From Rufibacter immobilis (lineage in GTDB: Bacteria > Bacteroidota > Bacteroidia > Cytophagales > Hymenobacteraceae): a stretch of 64,000 nt of DNA. The notes below the pieces were generated by a model that saw nothing but the letters and a program-made list of their open reading frames with translations, made no database searches and was not told the DNA's origin. Below, in pieces: positions 1-8,753 of the stretch (positions are counted from its first letter, which is position 1; the number at the start of each line of letters is the position of its first letter). A program made the position numbers and the translations under genes. The stretch spans positions 1 through 64,000 of the forward strand of contig NZ_RJJE01000002.1 of NCBI RefSeq assembly GCF_003721565.1, read 5' to 3'.

Positions 1-160
1 GTAAGAATCCGGGGGACCGCAGGCGCGGCCTTGTGCGTAACCGCCTTCAGAACCAGCGAGTTCCCGGAAGGGAAATATTTTTCACCTTCCCTGCGGGTAC
101 CCCGCCCGAGGGAGACCGGCTATGAACCTATCCGGCGCAGATTCGCTCAGACTACAACTG
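1..160. other. GC-rich gene-free edge segment, possibly a structured RNA end
   Basis: No convincing gene is seen. The stretch is GC-rich and has several short self-complementary pairs (ggaaggg with ccttcc, gcggg with cccgc, ccgg near 117 with ccgg near 134), so it could be the 3' part of a structured RNA cut by the window edge. It has a faint resemblance to the 3' end of a cobalamin riboswitch, but no plus-strand gene follows, which argues against that reading. Confidence 0.25.
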
Positions 161-805
161 CTATCGCTTATCAGCTGAAGAGACTTGCTCAAAGATTTCA
201 CATGCCAGCTCTATTTCCTCCTGAGTAATGGTATGCGGACGTCCCTGGTAAATCTTCTTAGTTACAAGCGCTCCTTGTGACTCTAATTGTTTAACCGTCT
301 CCTCTACCCGCTTCACAGGCACGTGCATATCTGGATCTCCTGTGGTAATTAATACCGGCGTCCCCTCAAACCCACCTTGGTAATTAGCATCAAGGAGAGT
401 TTGGCCTATCAAGCCCCCAGTGAAGATGAACAGCCCCCCAAATTTCTGGGCATGCCGGGCGGCAAACTCTACCGTGAGACAGGCGCCTTGGGAGAAACCT
501 AATAGATAGATGTTCTCACTAGCGACGCCCTGTGTCTTGATATTCTTCACTAACTCATCTAGCTGCTCTAGCGCTAGGGCTAGTGCTGGTTGATTTTGGG
601 CAACCGGTGCCATAAAACTATAGGGGTACCAGCTATGGTTGGTAGCCTGTGGAGCAAAGAGCGTGAAATCTTTCACCGGCAGATAATCAGCGAGCGAAAG
701 AATACTTTCGGCGGTAGCGCCCCTACCATGGATCATGATTAACGCTTTCCCTGTCTCGGCCAATGATTTGCCTTGGGTTATCACGTTGCTTTGGTGGGTA
801 TACAT
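161..805 (-). CDS. alpha/beta hydrolase, carboxylesterase/MhqD-like
   Basis: A 214-aa cytosolic serine hydrolase of the carboxylesterase/phospholipase (Abhydrolase_2) family. The oxyanion segment IHGRGA is at residues 25-30, the nucleophile elbow GFSQGA places Ser105, GDPDMHVP gives the acid Asp159, and PHT gives His191, so the catalytic triad is complete and the length is normal. No signal peptide is seen. It lies 47 nt downstream of a VOC dioxygenase gene on the same strand. The same pairing occurs in the quinone-responsive mhqNOD operon of Bacillus (MhqO dioxygenase, MhqD esterase), so a role in quinone or electrophile detoxification is inferred; the true substrate is unknown. Confidence 0.85.
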   Translation of the reverse strand: MYTHQSNVITQGKSLAETGKALIMIHGRGATAESILSLADYLPVKDFTLFAPQATNHSWYPYSFMAPVAQNQPALALALEQLDELVKNIKTQGVASENIYLLGFSQGACLTVEFAARHAQKFGGLFIFTGGLIGQTLLDANYQGGFEGTPVLITTGDPDMHVPVKRVEETVKQLESQGALVTKKIYQGRPHTITQEEIELACEIFEQVSSADKR

Positions 806-852
806 ATATAATATAGTGTGTAGTGTAAAACAGGCAGCTCACTGCCTTGGAG

Positions 853-1788
853 TTAATCCAGCTTAGGCAACACGGCTTCAATCTGGGCTCTGCGGGATTC
901 ATACTGCGGCGGCAGCAAAAGACTGGCGCCTAATTTATCCCATTCTTCATCTATCCCGAAGCCCGGATTATCTGTGGCAATTTCAAATAACACGCCGCCC
1001 GGCTCCCGGAAGTACAGAGAGTAAAAGTAGTTTCGGTCTATCTTTTCTGTGATGCCATGCCCGGCGCTGGCTATTTTCCGGCGGAAATCCATTAGAGTAG
1101 CTTCGTCTTTCACCCGGAAGGCAATGTGGTGATTGGTACCGGCCCCACCTATTCCACGCGCCTCATTAGGCAGTTCCACTAAATCTATAATGGCTGCGTG
1201 TTCTACTGCGTCTGTGCTATACCTATACCGGTTACCGCTCTTCTCCAATAGCGTGTAGCCAAAGATGTCGGTTAAAATGGCGGCGGTGGCTTTGACGTCC
1301 CGCAGGGTTAGGGTTACACTGTGGAAGCCTCTGGTCGCGACACTGGCATTGACTTCCTCGGTTTGCCAGGGCGTGCGGTTGTCCTGCACTTTTGGGATTA
1401 CCAACTCCAGCTTTAAGCCTTCGGGGTCCAGAAACGCAAGATATTGCTCCCCAAACTTCTCTGAAGGCTTATTGTAGATGACGTTGTGTTTCTCAAAGCG
1501 GTCTATCCAGAAATCAAAACTGCCTTCGGGCACCGAATAGCCAATGTTAGTGGCCATACCGGTACCGGCACTGCCTCTTCTGGCTCCTTCATAGGGAAAG
1601 AACGTGAGAATGGTACCCGCACTGCCCTTCTCATCTCCGTAGTAGAAGTGGTAAGTACCGGGGTCATCAAAGTTCACGGTTTTCTTGAGCAGACGAAGCC
1701 CCAGAACCTTGGTATAGAAATCTACGTTCTTTTTGGCCATACCAGCAATTGCCGTAATGTGGTGCAGGCCTAGTATTTTATTGTCCAT
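853..1788 (-). CDS. ring-cleaving dioxygenase, VOC/glyoxalase family, MhqO-like
   Basis: A 311-aa protein with two vicinal-oxygen-chelate modules, residues about 5-130 and 150-285. Metal-ligand-type positions are visible: His in LGLHHITA, His in RGFHSVTL, the GTNHHIAF segment, and Glu in GVLFEIATD. Family members are annotated as extradiol ring-cleaving dioxygenases (MhqA/MhqO type). The frame is open for 31 codons upstream, but the start at MDNKILGLHH matches the usual family N terminus, so position 1788 is preferred. It probably forms an operon with the hydrolase downstream; the combination points to aromatic or quinone stress defence. The substrate cannot be read from the sequence. Confidence 0.87.
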   Translation of the reverse strand: MDNKILGLHHITAIAGMAKKNVDFYTKVLGLRLLKKTVNFDDPGTYHFYYGDEKGSAGTILTFFPYEGARRGSAGTGMATNIGYSVPEGSFDFWIDRFEKHNVIYNKPSEKFGEQYLAFLDPEGLKLELVIPKVQDNRTPWQTEEVNASVATRGFHSVTLTLRDVKATAAILTDIFGYTLLEKSGNRYRYSTDAVEHAAIIDLVELPNEARGIGGAGTNHHIAFRVKDEATLMDFRRKIASAGHGITEKIDRNYFYSLYFREPGGVLFEIATDNPGFGIDEEWDKLGASLLLPPQYESRRAQIEAVLPKLD

Positions 1789-1978
1789 AACAGTAGAAGT
1801 TAATGATGGATGGATACTCTTTATAAGTAGTACGCTTGCGGGGCTGTGCAAGTGACCGGTAATCAATCTGCCAAATGCCACTGCCCCATCGGCACCTAGC
1901 TACTGGCCTCAGTGCCTTTTTATAAACGACGCACAATTCAGACAGGAAGCCTGCGCTAACTTGGAAGGTGCTGGTTTA

Positions 1979-2010
1979 GCCTTCTTTTTGGAAAAAGAGC
2001 CGCTAAACGC
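1979..2010. repeat. interspersed GTTTAGGGGC hairpin, degenerate copy
   Basis: Only the right arm (agccgctaaacgc) is well kept; the left arm is decayed to gccttctttttgg. It lies 20 nt beyond the stop of the YceI gene. Confidence 0.6.
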
Positions 2011-2029
2011 TTTTCCCGCCTGCGGTAGG

Positions 2030-2581
2030 TTACCCCTGCTTCACCAACTGGATTTCTGCGTGCAGTTTTATCTCATCGCTTACCACCACGCTTCCGGCCT
2101 CCGTGACTGCGCTCCAGGTTAACCCAAACTCTTTGCGGCTGATTTTACCGGTTACCGTAAAACCGGCTTTGGTCTGCCCGTAAGGATCTACCACAATACC
2201 GCCAAACTCCACTTTAAGAGTGACCGGTTTGGTGATGCCCCTGATGGTAAGCTCGCCGTGCAGTTCATAATCATCGGCTTGTAATTCTCCCTGCCCTACG
2301 TTGTCATAATGCGAAGCCACAAACCTAACCTGCTGGTGCTGCTCGGCATCAAAGAAATCCGGGGACTTCAAGTGCGTGTCGCGTTGCTCGTTGTTGGTGT
2401 TGATGGAGTTGACATCGGCGGTGAAAACCACTTTGCTGGCGCTGGAGAACTGATCATCTGAAGTCTCCGCCTCCACCTGGAAATTCTGGAAATAGCCGGT
2501 CACGGTGGTAATCATGAGGTGCTTCACCTTGAACTGAACTTCGCTGTGCATTGGGTCTACTGCCCATTTGATCGTTGCCAT
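2030..2581 (-). CDS. YceI family protein
   Basis: A 183-aa YceI-family lipocalin-like barrel. The opening WAVDPMHSEVQFKVKHLMIT, the central FFDAEQH and the GELTIRGITKPVTL stretch are typical. Family members bind polyisoprenoid or amphiphilic ligands in a hydrophobic pocket; the physiological role is unclear. No signal peptide is present, so this copy is predicted cytosolic, unlike E. coli YceI. In Bacteroidota such copies often sit near redox or quinone-stress genes, and the neighbouring dioxygenase/esterase pair fits that pattern. A Bacteroidota-type -7 element lies about 60 nt upstream. Confidence 0.9.
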   Translation of the reverse strand: MATIKWAVDPMHSEVQFKVKHLMITTVTGYFQNFQVEAETSDDQFSSASKVVFTADVNSINTNNEQRDTHLKSPDFFDAEQHQQVRFVASHYDNVGQGELQADDYELHGELTIRGITKPVTLKVEFGGIVVDPYGQTKAGFTVTGKISRKEFGLTWSAVTEAGSVVVSDEIKLHAEIQLVKQG

Positions 2582-2640
2582 AGTCTCTTTCTATTATACA
2601 GTGTAGTTAAATACCTTCTTCGTCTTTGCCGAAGACATTA

Positions 2641-2648
2641 CAAATGTA
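2641..2648 (-). promoter_or_regulatory. candidate -7 element (TAnnTTTG) of the YceI gene
   Basis: On the minus strand this reads TACATTTG, matching the Bacteroidota -7 consensus TAnnTTTG, about 60 nt upstream of the start codon. A matching -33 TTTG at the usual 19-bp spacing was not found. The surrounding 2640-2680 region is rich in alternating gtatgtac/tatacata palindromes that could be an operator. Confidence 0.35.
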
Positions 2649-2743
2649 TGTACATTTATTGTATATACATATATTTGGTCACAAAAGTTCAGCTATTTTT
2701 TTCATGGAAAAGAGATGGTCACCACTGTTAACAAAGATGGCTT

Positions 2744-2783
2744 GCGTTTAGCGGCTCTTTTTCTGAAAACAGGCCCTAAACGT
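2744..2783. repeat. interspersed GTTTAGGGGC hairpin
   Basis: Left arm gcgtttagcggc, loop tttttctgaaaac, right arm aggccctaaacg. Nearly complete, with a mismatch in the lower stem. It lies between the divergent YceI and HlyD-type genes. Confidence 0.8.
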
Positions 2784-2949
2784 GCGCGTTCTTCCCGTGG
2801 CTTTCTGGCCAATATGTGTTCAGGTCCGGACAAAAAAATGTCCGCTGGCGCACACTTCTCAGCAAGTCTACCTAGTATGCATTGAAAATCAACCACTTGA
2901 TAAGGTGGCACGGCAATTGGCATAGGGAAAAGCATAAAGCCTCACTTCC

Positions 2950-4200
2950 ATGGACCGCATCATTGAGAAAAAACGCTGGCCTCTGCCCAAAATAGCTGCC
3001 TATACCGCGGCCGTGGCGCTACTGGGTCTGCTCACGTATTTCATCGCCTTTGCCGACAGCAGCTCTAACCTGAACGTGGAAAGCCAGAAGCTGACTATGG
3101 CCACCGTGAGCCAAGGCTCTTTTGAGGAATTCATACCGGTAGACGGAACGGTGCACCCCATCAAGACCATCATGATCCCGGCGGTGGAAGGCGGTACCGT
3201 GGATCAGAAATACCTGGAGGGCGGCAAACCGGTAAAGCAAGGCGACCCCATCCTCAAGCTGACCAACAACCGGCTGGTGCTGGACTTCATGAACCAGGAA
3301 ACGCTCATGAATGACCTCATCAACAACCTCCAGAACTCCAAGCTGAGCCTGCAACAGAACAAATTCAACCTCCGCCGTAAATTGGCCACCCTAGACGCAC
3401 AGGTAGACGCAGCCAAAGACGTGTACGAACGCAATATTGCGCTGTATGAAGCCAAAGCGGTTTCGCAGCAGGAGTTCTTCAACTTCAGGCGGGAGTATGA
3501 GCGCCTGAAAGCCGAGCGGGCCATTGAGCTGGAGTCTCAGAAATTTGAGGAGAGCAATGCCCGGCAGCAGATTGCGCAGCTGGAAACTACCATTGCCCGC
3601 ACCAGCCGCAACCTCCAGATGATGGAAGACAACCTCAAAAACCTTTATATTAAAGCCCCCATCTCGGGACAGCTCTCTTCTATTCAGGTAGAACTGGGCG
3701 CCCCCGTGCAGGCCGGTCAGGTGATTGGCCAGATAGATGACCTGAGCGGCTTTAAAGTGAAAGCCGAGCTGGACCAACATTACGTAAGCCGGGTGTTTGC
3801 CGGGCAACAGGGTAGCTTTCAATACAACGGCGCAACGTACCCGCTGGAAATCTCCCTGGTGTACTCAGAGGTGACCAACGGCCGCTTCCCGATAGACATG
3901 AAGTTTACCGGCAACCTACCTGAAAGCATCCGGCGCGGCCAAACCCTGCAGATCAGGCTGCAGCTCTCTGATCCGGCCCCGGCGGTTCTGCTGCCCAGGG
4001 GAGGTTTCTACCAAAGCACCGGCGGCGCCTGGGCCTATGTACTGGATGAAACAAGCAAAACCGCGACCAAGAGAATGATAAAGCTGGGCCGCCAGAACCC
4101 TGAGTATTATGAAGTACTGGAGGGCCTGAAACCCGGCGAGCAGGTTATTGTCTCTTCCTATGACGCCTTCCATAACAAAGAAAGGCTGGAACTGAAGTAA
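2950..4200 (+). CDS. HlyD/MacA-type periplasmic adaptor of an ABC efflux system
   Basis: A 416-aa membrane-fusion (adaptor) protein. One N-terminal membrane anchor (about residues 13-33) is followed by a first biotinyl-lipoyl half (about 60-110), a long coiled-coil hairpin (about 120-230), a second lipoyl half (KAPISGQLSSIQVELGAPV, about 235-265) and a beta-barrel/membrane-proximal region. The protein would link an inner-membrane transporter to an outer-membrane channel. It is first in an apparent operon with an ATPase and a double-FtsX permease, so a MacAB-like ABC efflux or lipoprotein-type export role is inferred. No outer-membrane factor is encoded here. The start has no strong ribosome-binding site, as is common in Bacteroidota. 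Confidence 0.88.
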   Translation: MDRIIEKKRWPLPKIAAYTAAVALLGLLTYFIAFADSSSNLNVESQKLTMATVSQGSFEEFIPVDGTVHPIKTIMIPAVEGGTVDQKYLEGGKPVKQGDPILKLTNNRLVLDFMNQETLMNDLINNLQNSKLSLQQNKFNLRRKLATLDAQVDAAKDVYERNIALYEAKAVSQQEFFNFRREYERLKAERAIELESQKFEESNARQQIAQLETTIARTSRNLQMMEDNLKNLYIKAPISGQLSSIQVELGAPVQAGQVIGQIDDLSGFKVKAELDQHYVSRVFAGQQGSFQYNGATYPLEISLVYSEVTNGRFPIDMKFTGNLPESIRRGQTLQIRLQLSDPAPAVLLPRGGFYQSTGGAWAYVLDETSKTATKRMIKLGRQNPEYYEVLEGLKPGEQVIVSSYDAFHNKERLELK

Positions 4201-4201
4201 G

Positions 4202-4241
4202 GCGTTTAGGGGCTGTTTTCTGAAAAAGAGGCTCTAAACGC
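4202..4241. repeat. interspersed GTTTAGGGGC hairpin
   Basis: gcgtttaggggctg - ttttctgaaaa - agaggctctaaacgc. It begins one base after the stop codon of the adaptor gene; one stem position is mismatched. Confidence 0.85.
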
Positions 4242-4252
4242 TTCAGCTCCAG

Positions 4253-4280
4253 TTCTGAGTCCTGAGTTCTAAGTCCTGAG
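4253..4280. repeat. short tandem repeat, agttctgagtcctg unit
   Basis: Two 14-bp units (agttctgagtcctg and agttctaagtcctg) in tandem, followed by a partial third unit (agttgag). It directly precedes the 30-bp inverted repeat and is non-coding. Confidence 0.6.
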
Positions 4281-4295
4281 TTGAGCACACATTCC

Positions 4296-4435
4296 GTCCC
4301 CCTTTGAAGGGGGTAGGGGGATGATCAAGGCGGTAGAAGAACCTGAAAGCACTAGCAATAGAAGATAAAAAGATGATTCTCGGGAATGCCTGATCAGCAA
4401 GAGCAATCATCCCCCTACCCCCTTCAAAGGGGGAC
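4296..4435. repeat. perfect 30-bp inverted repeat with CCCCCTTTGAAGGGGG cores
   Basis: The arms 4296-4325 and 4406-4435 are exact reverse complements over 30 bp, separated by 80 bp. Each arm itself contains a smaller palindrome, ccccctttgaaggggg, followed by tagggggatgat. Motifs of this kind (read as PFEGGRG in translation) are scattered through many bacterial genomes as intergenic repeats. Here the structure splits the adaptor gene from its ATPase within one operon. Confidence 0.85.
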
Positions 4436-4487
4436 ATTCAGCAAGAGCAAAAACAATCAACAACCAGCAATAAACAATCAAAAAGAT

Positions 4488-5177
4488 ATGTTAAAGACCA
4501 TTAATCTCCAGAAGAAATATACCACAGATGAAGTGGAAACCACCGCCTTAGCCAATGTAAACTTACACGTACGCCAAGGCGAGTTCTTAGCTATCATGGG
4601 TCCCTCGGGCTGCGGCAAATCTACTCTGCTGAATATTATTGGCCTGTTGGACAACCCCAGCGGCGGCGAGTTCTATTTTCTGGACCAGGAAATTTCCAGG
4701 CACAGCGAGCGCCAGCGGGCCAACCTGCGCAAAGAGCACCTGGGCTTCGTGTTCCAGAGCTTCAACCTCATTGACGAGCTAACGGTGTATGAGAACGTAG
4801 AACTGCCGCTCATTTACCTGAAAGTAGGCGCCACTGAACGGAAACAACGCGTAGAACAAGCACTGGAGCAGATGCAGATAGCCCACCGCCGCAACCATTT
4901 TCCACAGCAACTATCTGGGGGGCAGCAGCAACGGGTAGCCATTGCCCGGGCCGTGGTATCCAAACCCAAGCTGCTCCTGGCAGATGAACCAACCGGAAAC
5001 CTGGACTCAGCGCACGGCCAGGAGGTGATGCAGTTGCTGAGCAGCCTCAATGAGCAGGGCACCACCATCATTATGGTGACCCACTCCCCCTCAGACGCTG
5101 ACTACGCCCACCGCGTGGTCAACCTGTTTGACGGGCAGGTCATCTCTGAGAACGTGAAAGAATTAGCCATTTTATAA
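4488..5177 (+). CDS. ABC transporter ATP-binding protein, MacB/LolD type
   Basis: A 229-aa nucleotide-binding subunit. Walker A is GPSGCGKST, the Q-loop lies in VFQSFNLI, the signature is LSGGQQQRV, Walker B is LLLADEPTGNLD and the switch histidine is in MVTHS. This is the o228/LolD/MacB subfamily, which powers mechanotransmission rather than transmembrane import. The frame is open upstream to 4386, but that part encodes the inverted repeat; the ATG at 4488 (MLKTINLQ) gives the normal family length. The gene is 10 nt before the double-FtsX permease and shares its operon with the upstream adaptor. Confidence 0.92.
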   Translation: MLKTINLQKKYTTDEVETTALANVNLHVRQGEFLAIMGPSGCGKSTLLNIIGLLDNPSGGEFYFLDQEISRHSERQRANLRKEHLGFVFQSFNLIDELTVYENVELPLIYLKVGATERKQRVEQALEQMQIAHRRNHFPQQLSGGQQQRVAIARAVVSKPKLLLADEPTGNLDSAHGQEVMQLLSSLNEQGTTIIMVTHSPSDADYAHRVVNLFDGQVISENVKELAIL

Positions 5178-5187
5178 CGCCAGCGCC

Positions 5188-7599
5188 ATGTTCAAAAACT
5201 ACTTTCTGGTGGCGGTGCGCACCTTGCGCCGCAATTTGGCCTACACTACCCTCAACGTGGTAGGCTTGGCCCTAGGCATTACCTGTAGCCTGCTGCTGTT
5301 TCTGGTGATACGGCATGAGCTCAGCTATGACACGTTCCATGGCAAGGCAGACCGTATCTACCGCATCAACGTAGACAAGATCTCGGCACACGGCCCTGAA
5401 AACAATGCCGGAACCCCGTTTCCCATGCTGGCTCTCCTGAAAGCTTCTCTGCCAGAACTCACCCCCGCCACGCACTTATTCAATGAAGAAGGCGGTACGT
5501 TCATGGTGTTGTCTCTCAATGACAAAGAGGCTCCCAGGAAGTTCAGAGAAGAAAAGAACGTCTTGTTTGTGGAGCCGGAGTTCTTTGACTTGTTTGATTT
5601 TCCTACAGACGGCGTAAACGGGAAGCAGGCGCTCAAAGACCTAAACACGGTACTGCTGACCCAAACCATCGCTGACAAATACTTCCCCGGTGAGAACCCC
5701 GTGGGACGGGTGCTGCGCATGAACAACCAGGTAAACCTGAAAGTAACCGGCGTGATTCCAGACGCGCCCGAGAATACAGATTTGCCATACCAGATGCTCG
5801 TTGACTACGAGTCCTCCAGGAAGATCAACACCTTTGCCAATGATTCCTGGAACAGTACCTACAGCAATCAGCAGATCTACTTTGCCTTATCTCCGGGAGC
5901 GAACCTGAAACAAGCCGAGGACCGGTTGAATGAGGTGGCCGCGAAATACCGACCACGTTCTCCCGGCGAGCAGGAGCGGTACACGTTTCAGCCGCTCACC
6001 CAGGTACACTTTGATGAACGGTACGGAAATTTCAAAGGTCGCACCATTAGCAAAACCACGCTCTGGGCGATGGCCCTCATTGGGATGTTCCTGGTGCTGG
6101 TCGCCTCCATCAATTTTGTGAACTTGGCCACGGCTCAGGCCTTGCGGCGGGCCAAAGAAGTGGGCATGCGCAAAGTATTGGGGGCCAGCAAACCGCAGCT
6201 TATGACCCAGTTCCTGTTGGAGACCGGGATGATAACCCTCACGGCGCTTTCGCTGTCAGTGGTGTTAACCGAGCTGCTGCTCCCGCCATTGAGCAACTTG
6301 CTGGAACTACAGCTCGCGTTTTCCATTCTGCATGATCCGCTGCTGCTGCTTTTCCTGGTGGTGCTACTGGTGGCGGTTACTTTCTTTGCGGGGTTCTATC
6401 CGGCCCTGGTCATCTCGGGGTTCCAGCCCATCTCTGCCCTAAAAAGCAAAACTGCTACCGCCCGGGCGGCGGGTTTGTCCTTGCGCCGCACGCTGGTAGT
6501 GCTGCAGTTCACCGTCTGCCAGGTGCTCATCATCTGCACCATCATTGTGCACAACCAGATGGAGTATTTCCGGTCGGCTTCTTTAGGCTTTGACAAGGAA
6601 GCGATTGTGAACATACCCCTTCCGGCAGGCAAAGCCAAAGATCTGATGGTCCTTCGGCCGCAGTTAGAAGCTCATCCGGCCATCAAGGCTACCTCTTTTG
6701 CCATCGCCCCGCCATCTGCCAACATTGACATGAATACGTCTTTCCGGTACGATGAATTCTCTGTGGAACGCAACTTCAGCGTGAACATGAAAATGGCCGA
6801 TGAACATTACCTGAAAACGTTCAATATTCCGTTACTGGCCGGCCGCATGTACGAGAAAAGCGACACCATGCGGGAGTTCCTGGTCAATGAGACTTTCCTG
6901 AGGCAAGTGGGCGAGACAAATCCGCAGGCCGCCGTTGGCAAAGACCTGGTGATTAATGGCAATCAGAACCAAGGCAAGATTGTAGGAGTTGTAAAAGACT
7001 TTCACCTGACTTCCTTGCGTGATAAGATTCAGCCGGTAGTCATGTCTACCTTCACGGACATCTATTTGTTCCTGAATGTGAAACTGGAGCAGAAAAACAC
7101 GAAGGCGGCCTTGACTCACCTGCAGAATGTCTACCAGAGCGCCTACCCAGACGATGTCTTCCACTATGAATTTTTTGACGACTCCATTGCCCGTTTTTAT
7201 GAAGGAGAGCAGCGGCAGGCCTACCTGTTCAAAGTTTTCTCGGTGATCGCCATTTTAATTGGTTGTCTGGGGCTATATGGACTGGTGGCTTTCATGGTGG
7301 CCCAGCGCACCAAAGAAGTGGGGGTACGCAAAGTGCTGGGGGCTTCCTCGGCCAGCATTGTGGGCTTGTTCTGCAAAGACTTTGCCCAGCTGGTGCTCAT
7401 TGCCTTTGTCATTGCCGGGCCCATCTCCTACTACTTCATGGAACAATGGCTTCAGGATTTCACTTACCGCATTAATATTGGGTATTGGGTGTTTCTGGCG
7501 GCCTGCGTCCTTACCCTCATTATTGCTTTGACTACGGTGAGTGTACAGGCACTGCGGGCCGCTTTCTCCAACCCCGTGAAAGCCCTTAAAACTGAATAG
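5188..7599 (+). CDS. ABC transporter permease, double MacB_PCD/FtsX
   Basis: An 803-aa permease of the large Bacteroidota type. TM1 (about residues 20-42) is followed by a MacB_PCD periplasmic domain (about 45-250), a first FtsX block of three helices (about 285-425) containing RRAKEVGMRKVLGAS, a further membrane segment at about 430-450, a second periplasmic domain (about 460-660) and a second FtsX block (about 685-800) with RTKEVGVRKVLGAS. The repeated KEVGxRKVLGAS loop is diagnostic. It would be energised by the ATPase encoded 10 nt upstream and work with the adaptor at 2950. The substrate is not evident; antimicrobial or lipid export are possibilities. Confidence 0.92.
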   Translation: MFKNYFLVAVRTLRRNLAYTTLNVVGLALGITCSLLLFLVIRHELSYDTFHGKADRIYRINVDKISAHGPENNAGTPFPMLALLKASLPELTPATHLFNEEGGTFMVLSLNDKEAPRKFREEKNVLFVEPEFFDLFDFPTDGVNGKQALKDLNTVLLTQTIADKYFPGENPVGRVLRMNNQVNLKVTGVIPDAPENTDLPYQMLVDYESSRKINTFANDSWNSTYSNQQIYFALSPGANLKQAEDRLNEVAAKYRPRSPGEQERYTFQPLTQVHFDERYGNFKGRTISKTTLWAMALIGMFLVLVASINFVNLATAQALRRAKEVGMRKVLGASKPQLMTQFLLETGMITLTALSLSVVLTELLLPPLSNLLELQLAFSILHDPLLLLFLVVLLVAVTFFAGFYPALVISGFQPISALKSKTATARAAGLSLRRTLVVLQFTVCQVLIICTIIVHNQMEYFRSASLGFDKEAIVNIPLPAGKAKDLMVLRPQLEAHPAIKATSFAIAPPSANIDMNTSFRYDEFSVERNFSVNMKMADEHYLKTFNIPLLAGRMYEKSDTMREFLVNETFLRQVGETNPQAAVGKDLVINGNQNQGKIVGVVKDFHLTSLRDKIQPVVMSTFTDIYLFLNVKLEQKNTKAALTHLQNVYQSAYPDDVFHYEFFDDSIARFYEGEQRQAYLFKVFSVIAILIGCLGLYGLVAFMVAQRTKEVGVRKVLGASSASIVGLFCKDFAQLVLIAFVIAGPISYYFMEQWLQDFTYRINIGYWVFLAACVLTLIIALTTVSVQALRAAFSNPVKALKTE

Positions 7600-7612
7600 A
7601 AAAACCATCTTC

Positions 7613-7664
7613 CGTTTTCCGTTTAGGGGCCGTTTTTTCAAAAACGGCCCCTAAACGGAAAACG
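7613..7664. repeat. interspersed GTTTAGGGGC hairpin with extended arms
   Basis: The core stem is extended outward by a private 8-bp match (cgttttcc with ggaaaacg), giving about 25 paired bases. It sits 13 nt after the permease stop and just before a conventional terminator. Confidence 0.9.
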
Positions 7665-7674
7665 CTATTTAAAG

Positions 7675-7707
7675 AATCCTGCCCGGCCAACCCGGCAGGA
7701 TTTTTTG
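7675..7707 (+). terminator. intrinsic terminator after the ABC operon
   Basis: The stem aatcctgcc/ggcaggatt has a GC-rich loop and is followed by a T run. Confidence 0.8.
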
Positions 7708-7802
7708 TTTCTATCCTGCCCAGCCCTCACATGCTAAAATTGAGCAGAAAGATTCAGTTTGGTCGCTTTATTTTCTAATTTTACCCTTAGGCCTCAATTT
7801 TA

Positions 7803-7840
7803 CGTTTAGAGGCTATTTTCTGTAAAAAAGGCCCAAACGG
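7803..7840. repeat. interspersed GTTTAGGGGC hairpin, degenerate copy
   Basis: cgtttagaggct - attttctgtaaaa - aaggcccaaacg, with several stem mismatches. It lies upstream of the RsbR-like gene. Confidence 0.6.
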
Positions 7841-7874
7841 AATAGCTATTCCTATACTTAGAAAACTACCCCTT

Positions 7875-8741
7875 ATGAACAAAGATACCGCCACGTACCT
7901 GAAAGGAAAGAGAAAACAGATTTTAGAGAAATGGATGGACAACCAGGTAAAGGACGCCGCCCTGCGGGACGATCTGATGAGCGTGGCTGAGTTACAGCAG
8001 CAGTCTGAGGAATTCCTGACCGCCCTCCTGAACGCGTTTGGAACTCCGGAAGCCGAAAACACAGACTCTGCCGGGTATGAGACCCTCATAGATATTTTAA
8101 ATGAGATTTCCATTTCACGGGCCCGCCAAGGGTTTTCTCCACGTGAAACAAACATGTATATCCTAAGCCTGAAACAGGTACTAGGTCAGCAACTGGAGCA
8201 GAACCCAGCGCTTGACCCTTCTAAGCTGTCAAGGGAGATTCTGTCTATCAACAACATCATGGACAGCCTGGGCATGACTACCATGGAGACTTATATCAAA
8301 GGCCGTGAAGAGGTAATTCTGCGCCAGTCTAATGAGATGAGTGAAATCTCTACTCCCGTAATTAGAGTATGGGACGGTATCTTGGCTCTCCCCATCATTG
8401 GCACCTTAGACAGCGCCCGCACCCAGGTAGTGATGGAAGCCCTGCTGGAAGAGATTGTAGCCACCAGCAGCCGTATTGCCATTCTGGATATTTCCGGTGT
8501 ACCCACCGTAGACTCCCTGGTAGCCCAGCACCTCATTAAAACCGTAAGTGCCGCCCGCCTTATGGGGGCTGAGTGCATCATTAGCGGTATAAGAGCAGAA
8601 ATTGCCCAAACCATTGTGCATTTAGGCATTGACCTCACCAACATCTATACCAAAGCGTCTTTAGCCAGCGCACTTAAGATGGCCTTCTCCATGCTGAACA
8701 TTCAGGTTACGCGTGGGGCAAAACAAAACTTAGGCTTTTAA
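7875..8741 (+). CDS. rsbR: RsbR-like stressosome scaffold, STAS domain protein
   Basis: A 288-aa protein with a helical N-terminal sensor-type domain (residues about 1-135, RsbR_N non-heme-globin class), a linker helix, and a C-terminal STAS domain (about 165-285). The STAS segment keeps phospho-acceptor-type positions known in Bacillus RsbRA: Ser in VDSLVAQHL and Thr in EIAQTIVHLGI. RsbR proteins co-assemble with RsbS into the stressosome, and phosphorylation by RsbT releases the kinase to activate downstream signalling. It is the first gene of a five-gene operon; RsbS starts 12 nt downstream. No sigma-B or RsbW gene is visible here. Confidence 0.88.
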   Translation: MNKDTATYLKGKRKQILEKWMDNQVKDAALRDDLMSVAELQQQSEEFLTALLNAFGTPEAENTDSAGYETLIDILNEISISRARQGFSPRETNMYILSLKQVLGQQLEQNPALDPSKLSREILSINNIMDSLGMTTMETYIKGREEVILRQSNEMSEISTPVIRVWDGILALPIIGTLDSARTQVVMEALLEEIVATSSRIAILDISGVPTVDSLVAQHLIKTVSAARLMGAECIISGIRAEIAQTIVHLGIDLTNIYTKASLASALKMAFSMLNIQVTRGAKQNLGF

Positions 8742-8753
8742 TCACGCACGGCT

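Noticed and set aside
1-160. cobalamin riboswitch
   Set aside because: Only a loose match to the 3' end, and no plus-strand gene follows it.
31-228. 65-codon plus-strand frame at the window start
   Set aside because: Pro/Arg-rich random-looking product, overlaps the hydrolase gene on the other strand, no ribosome-binding site.
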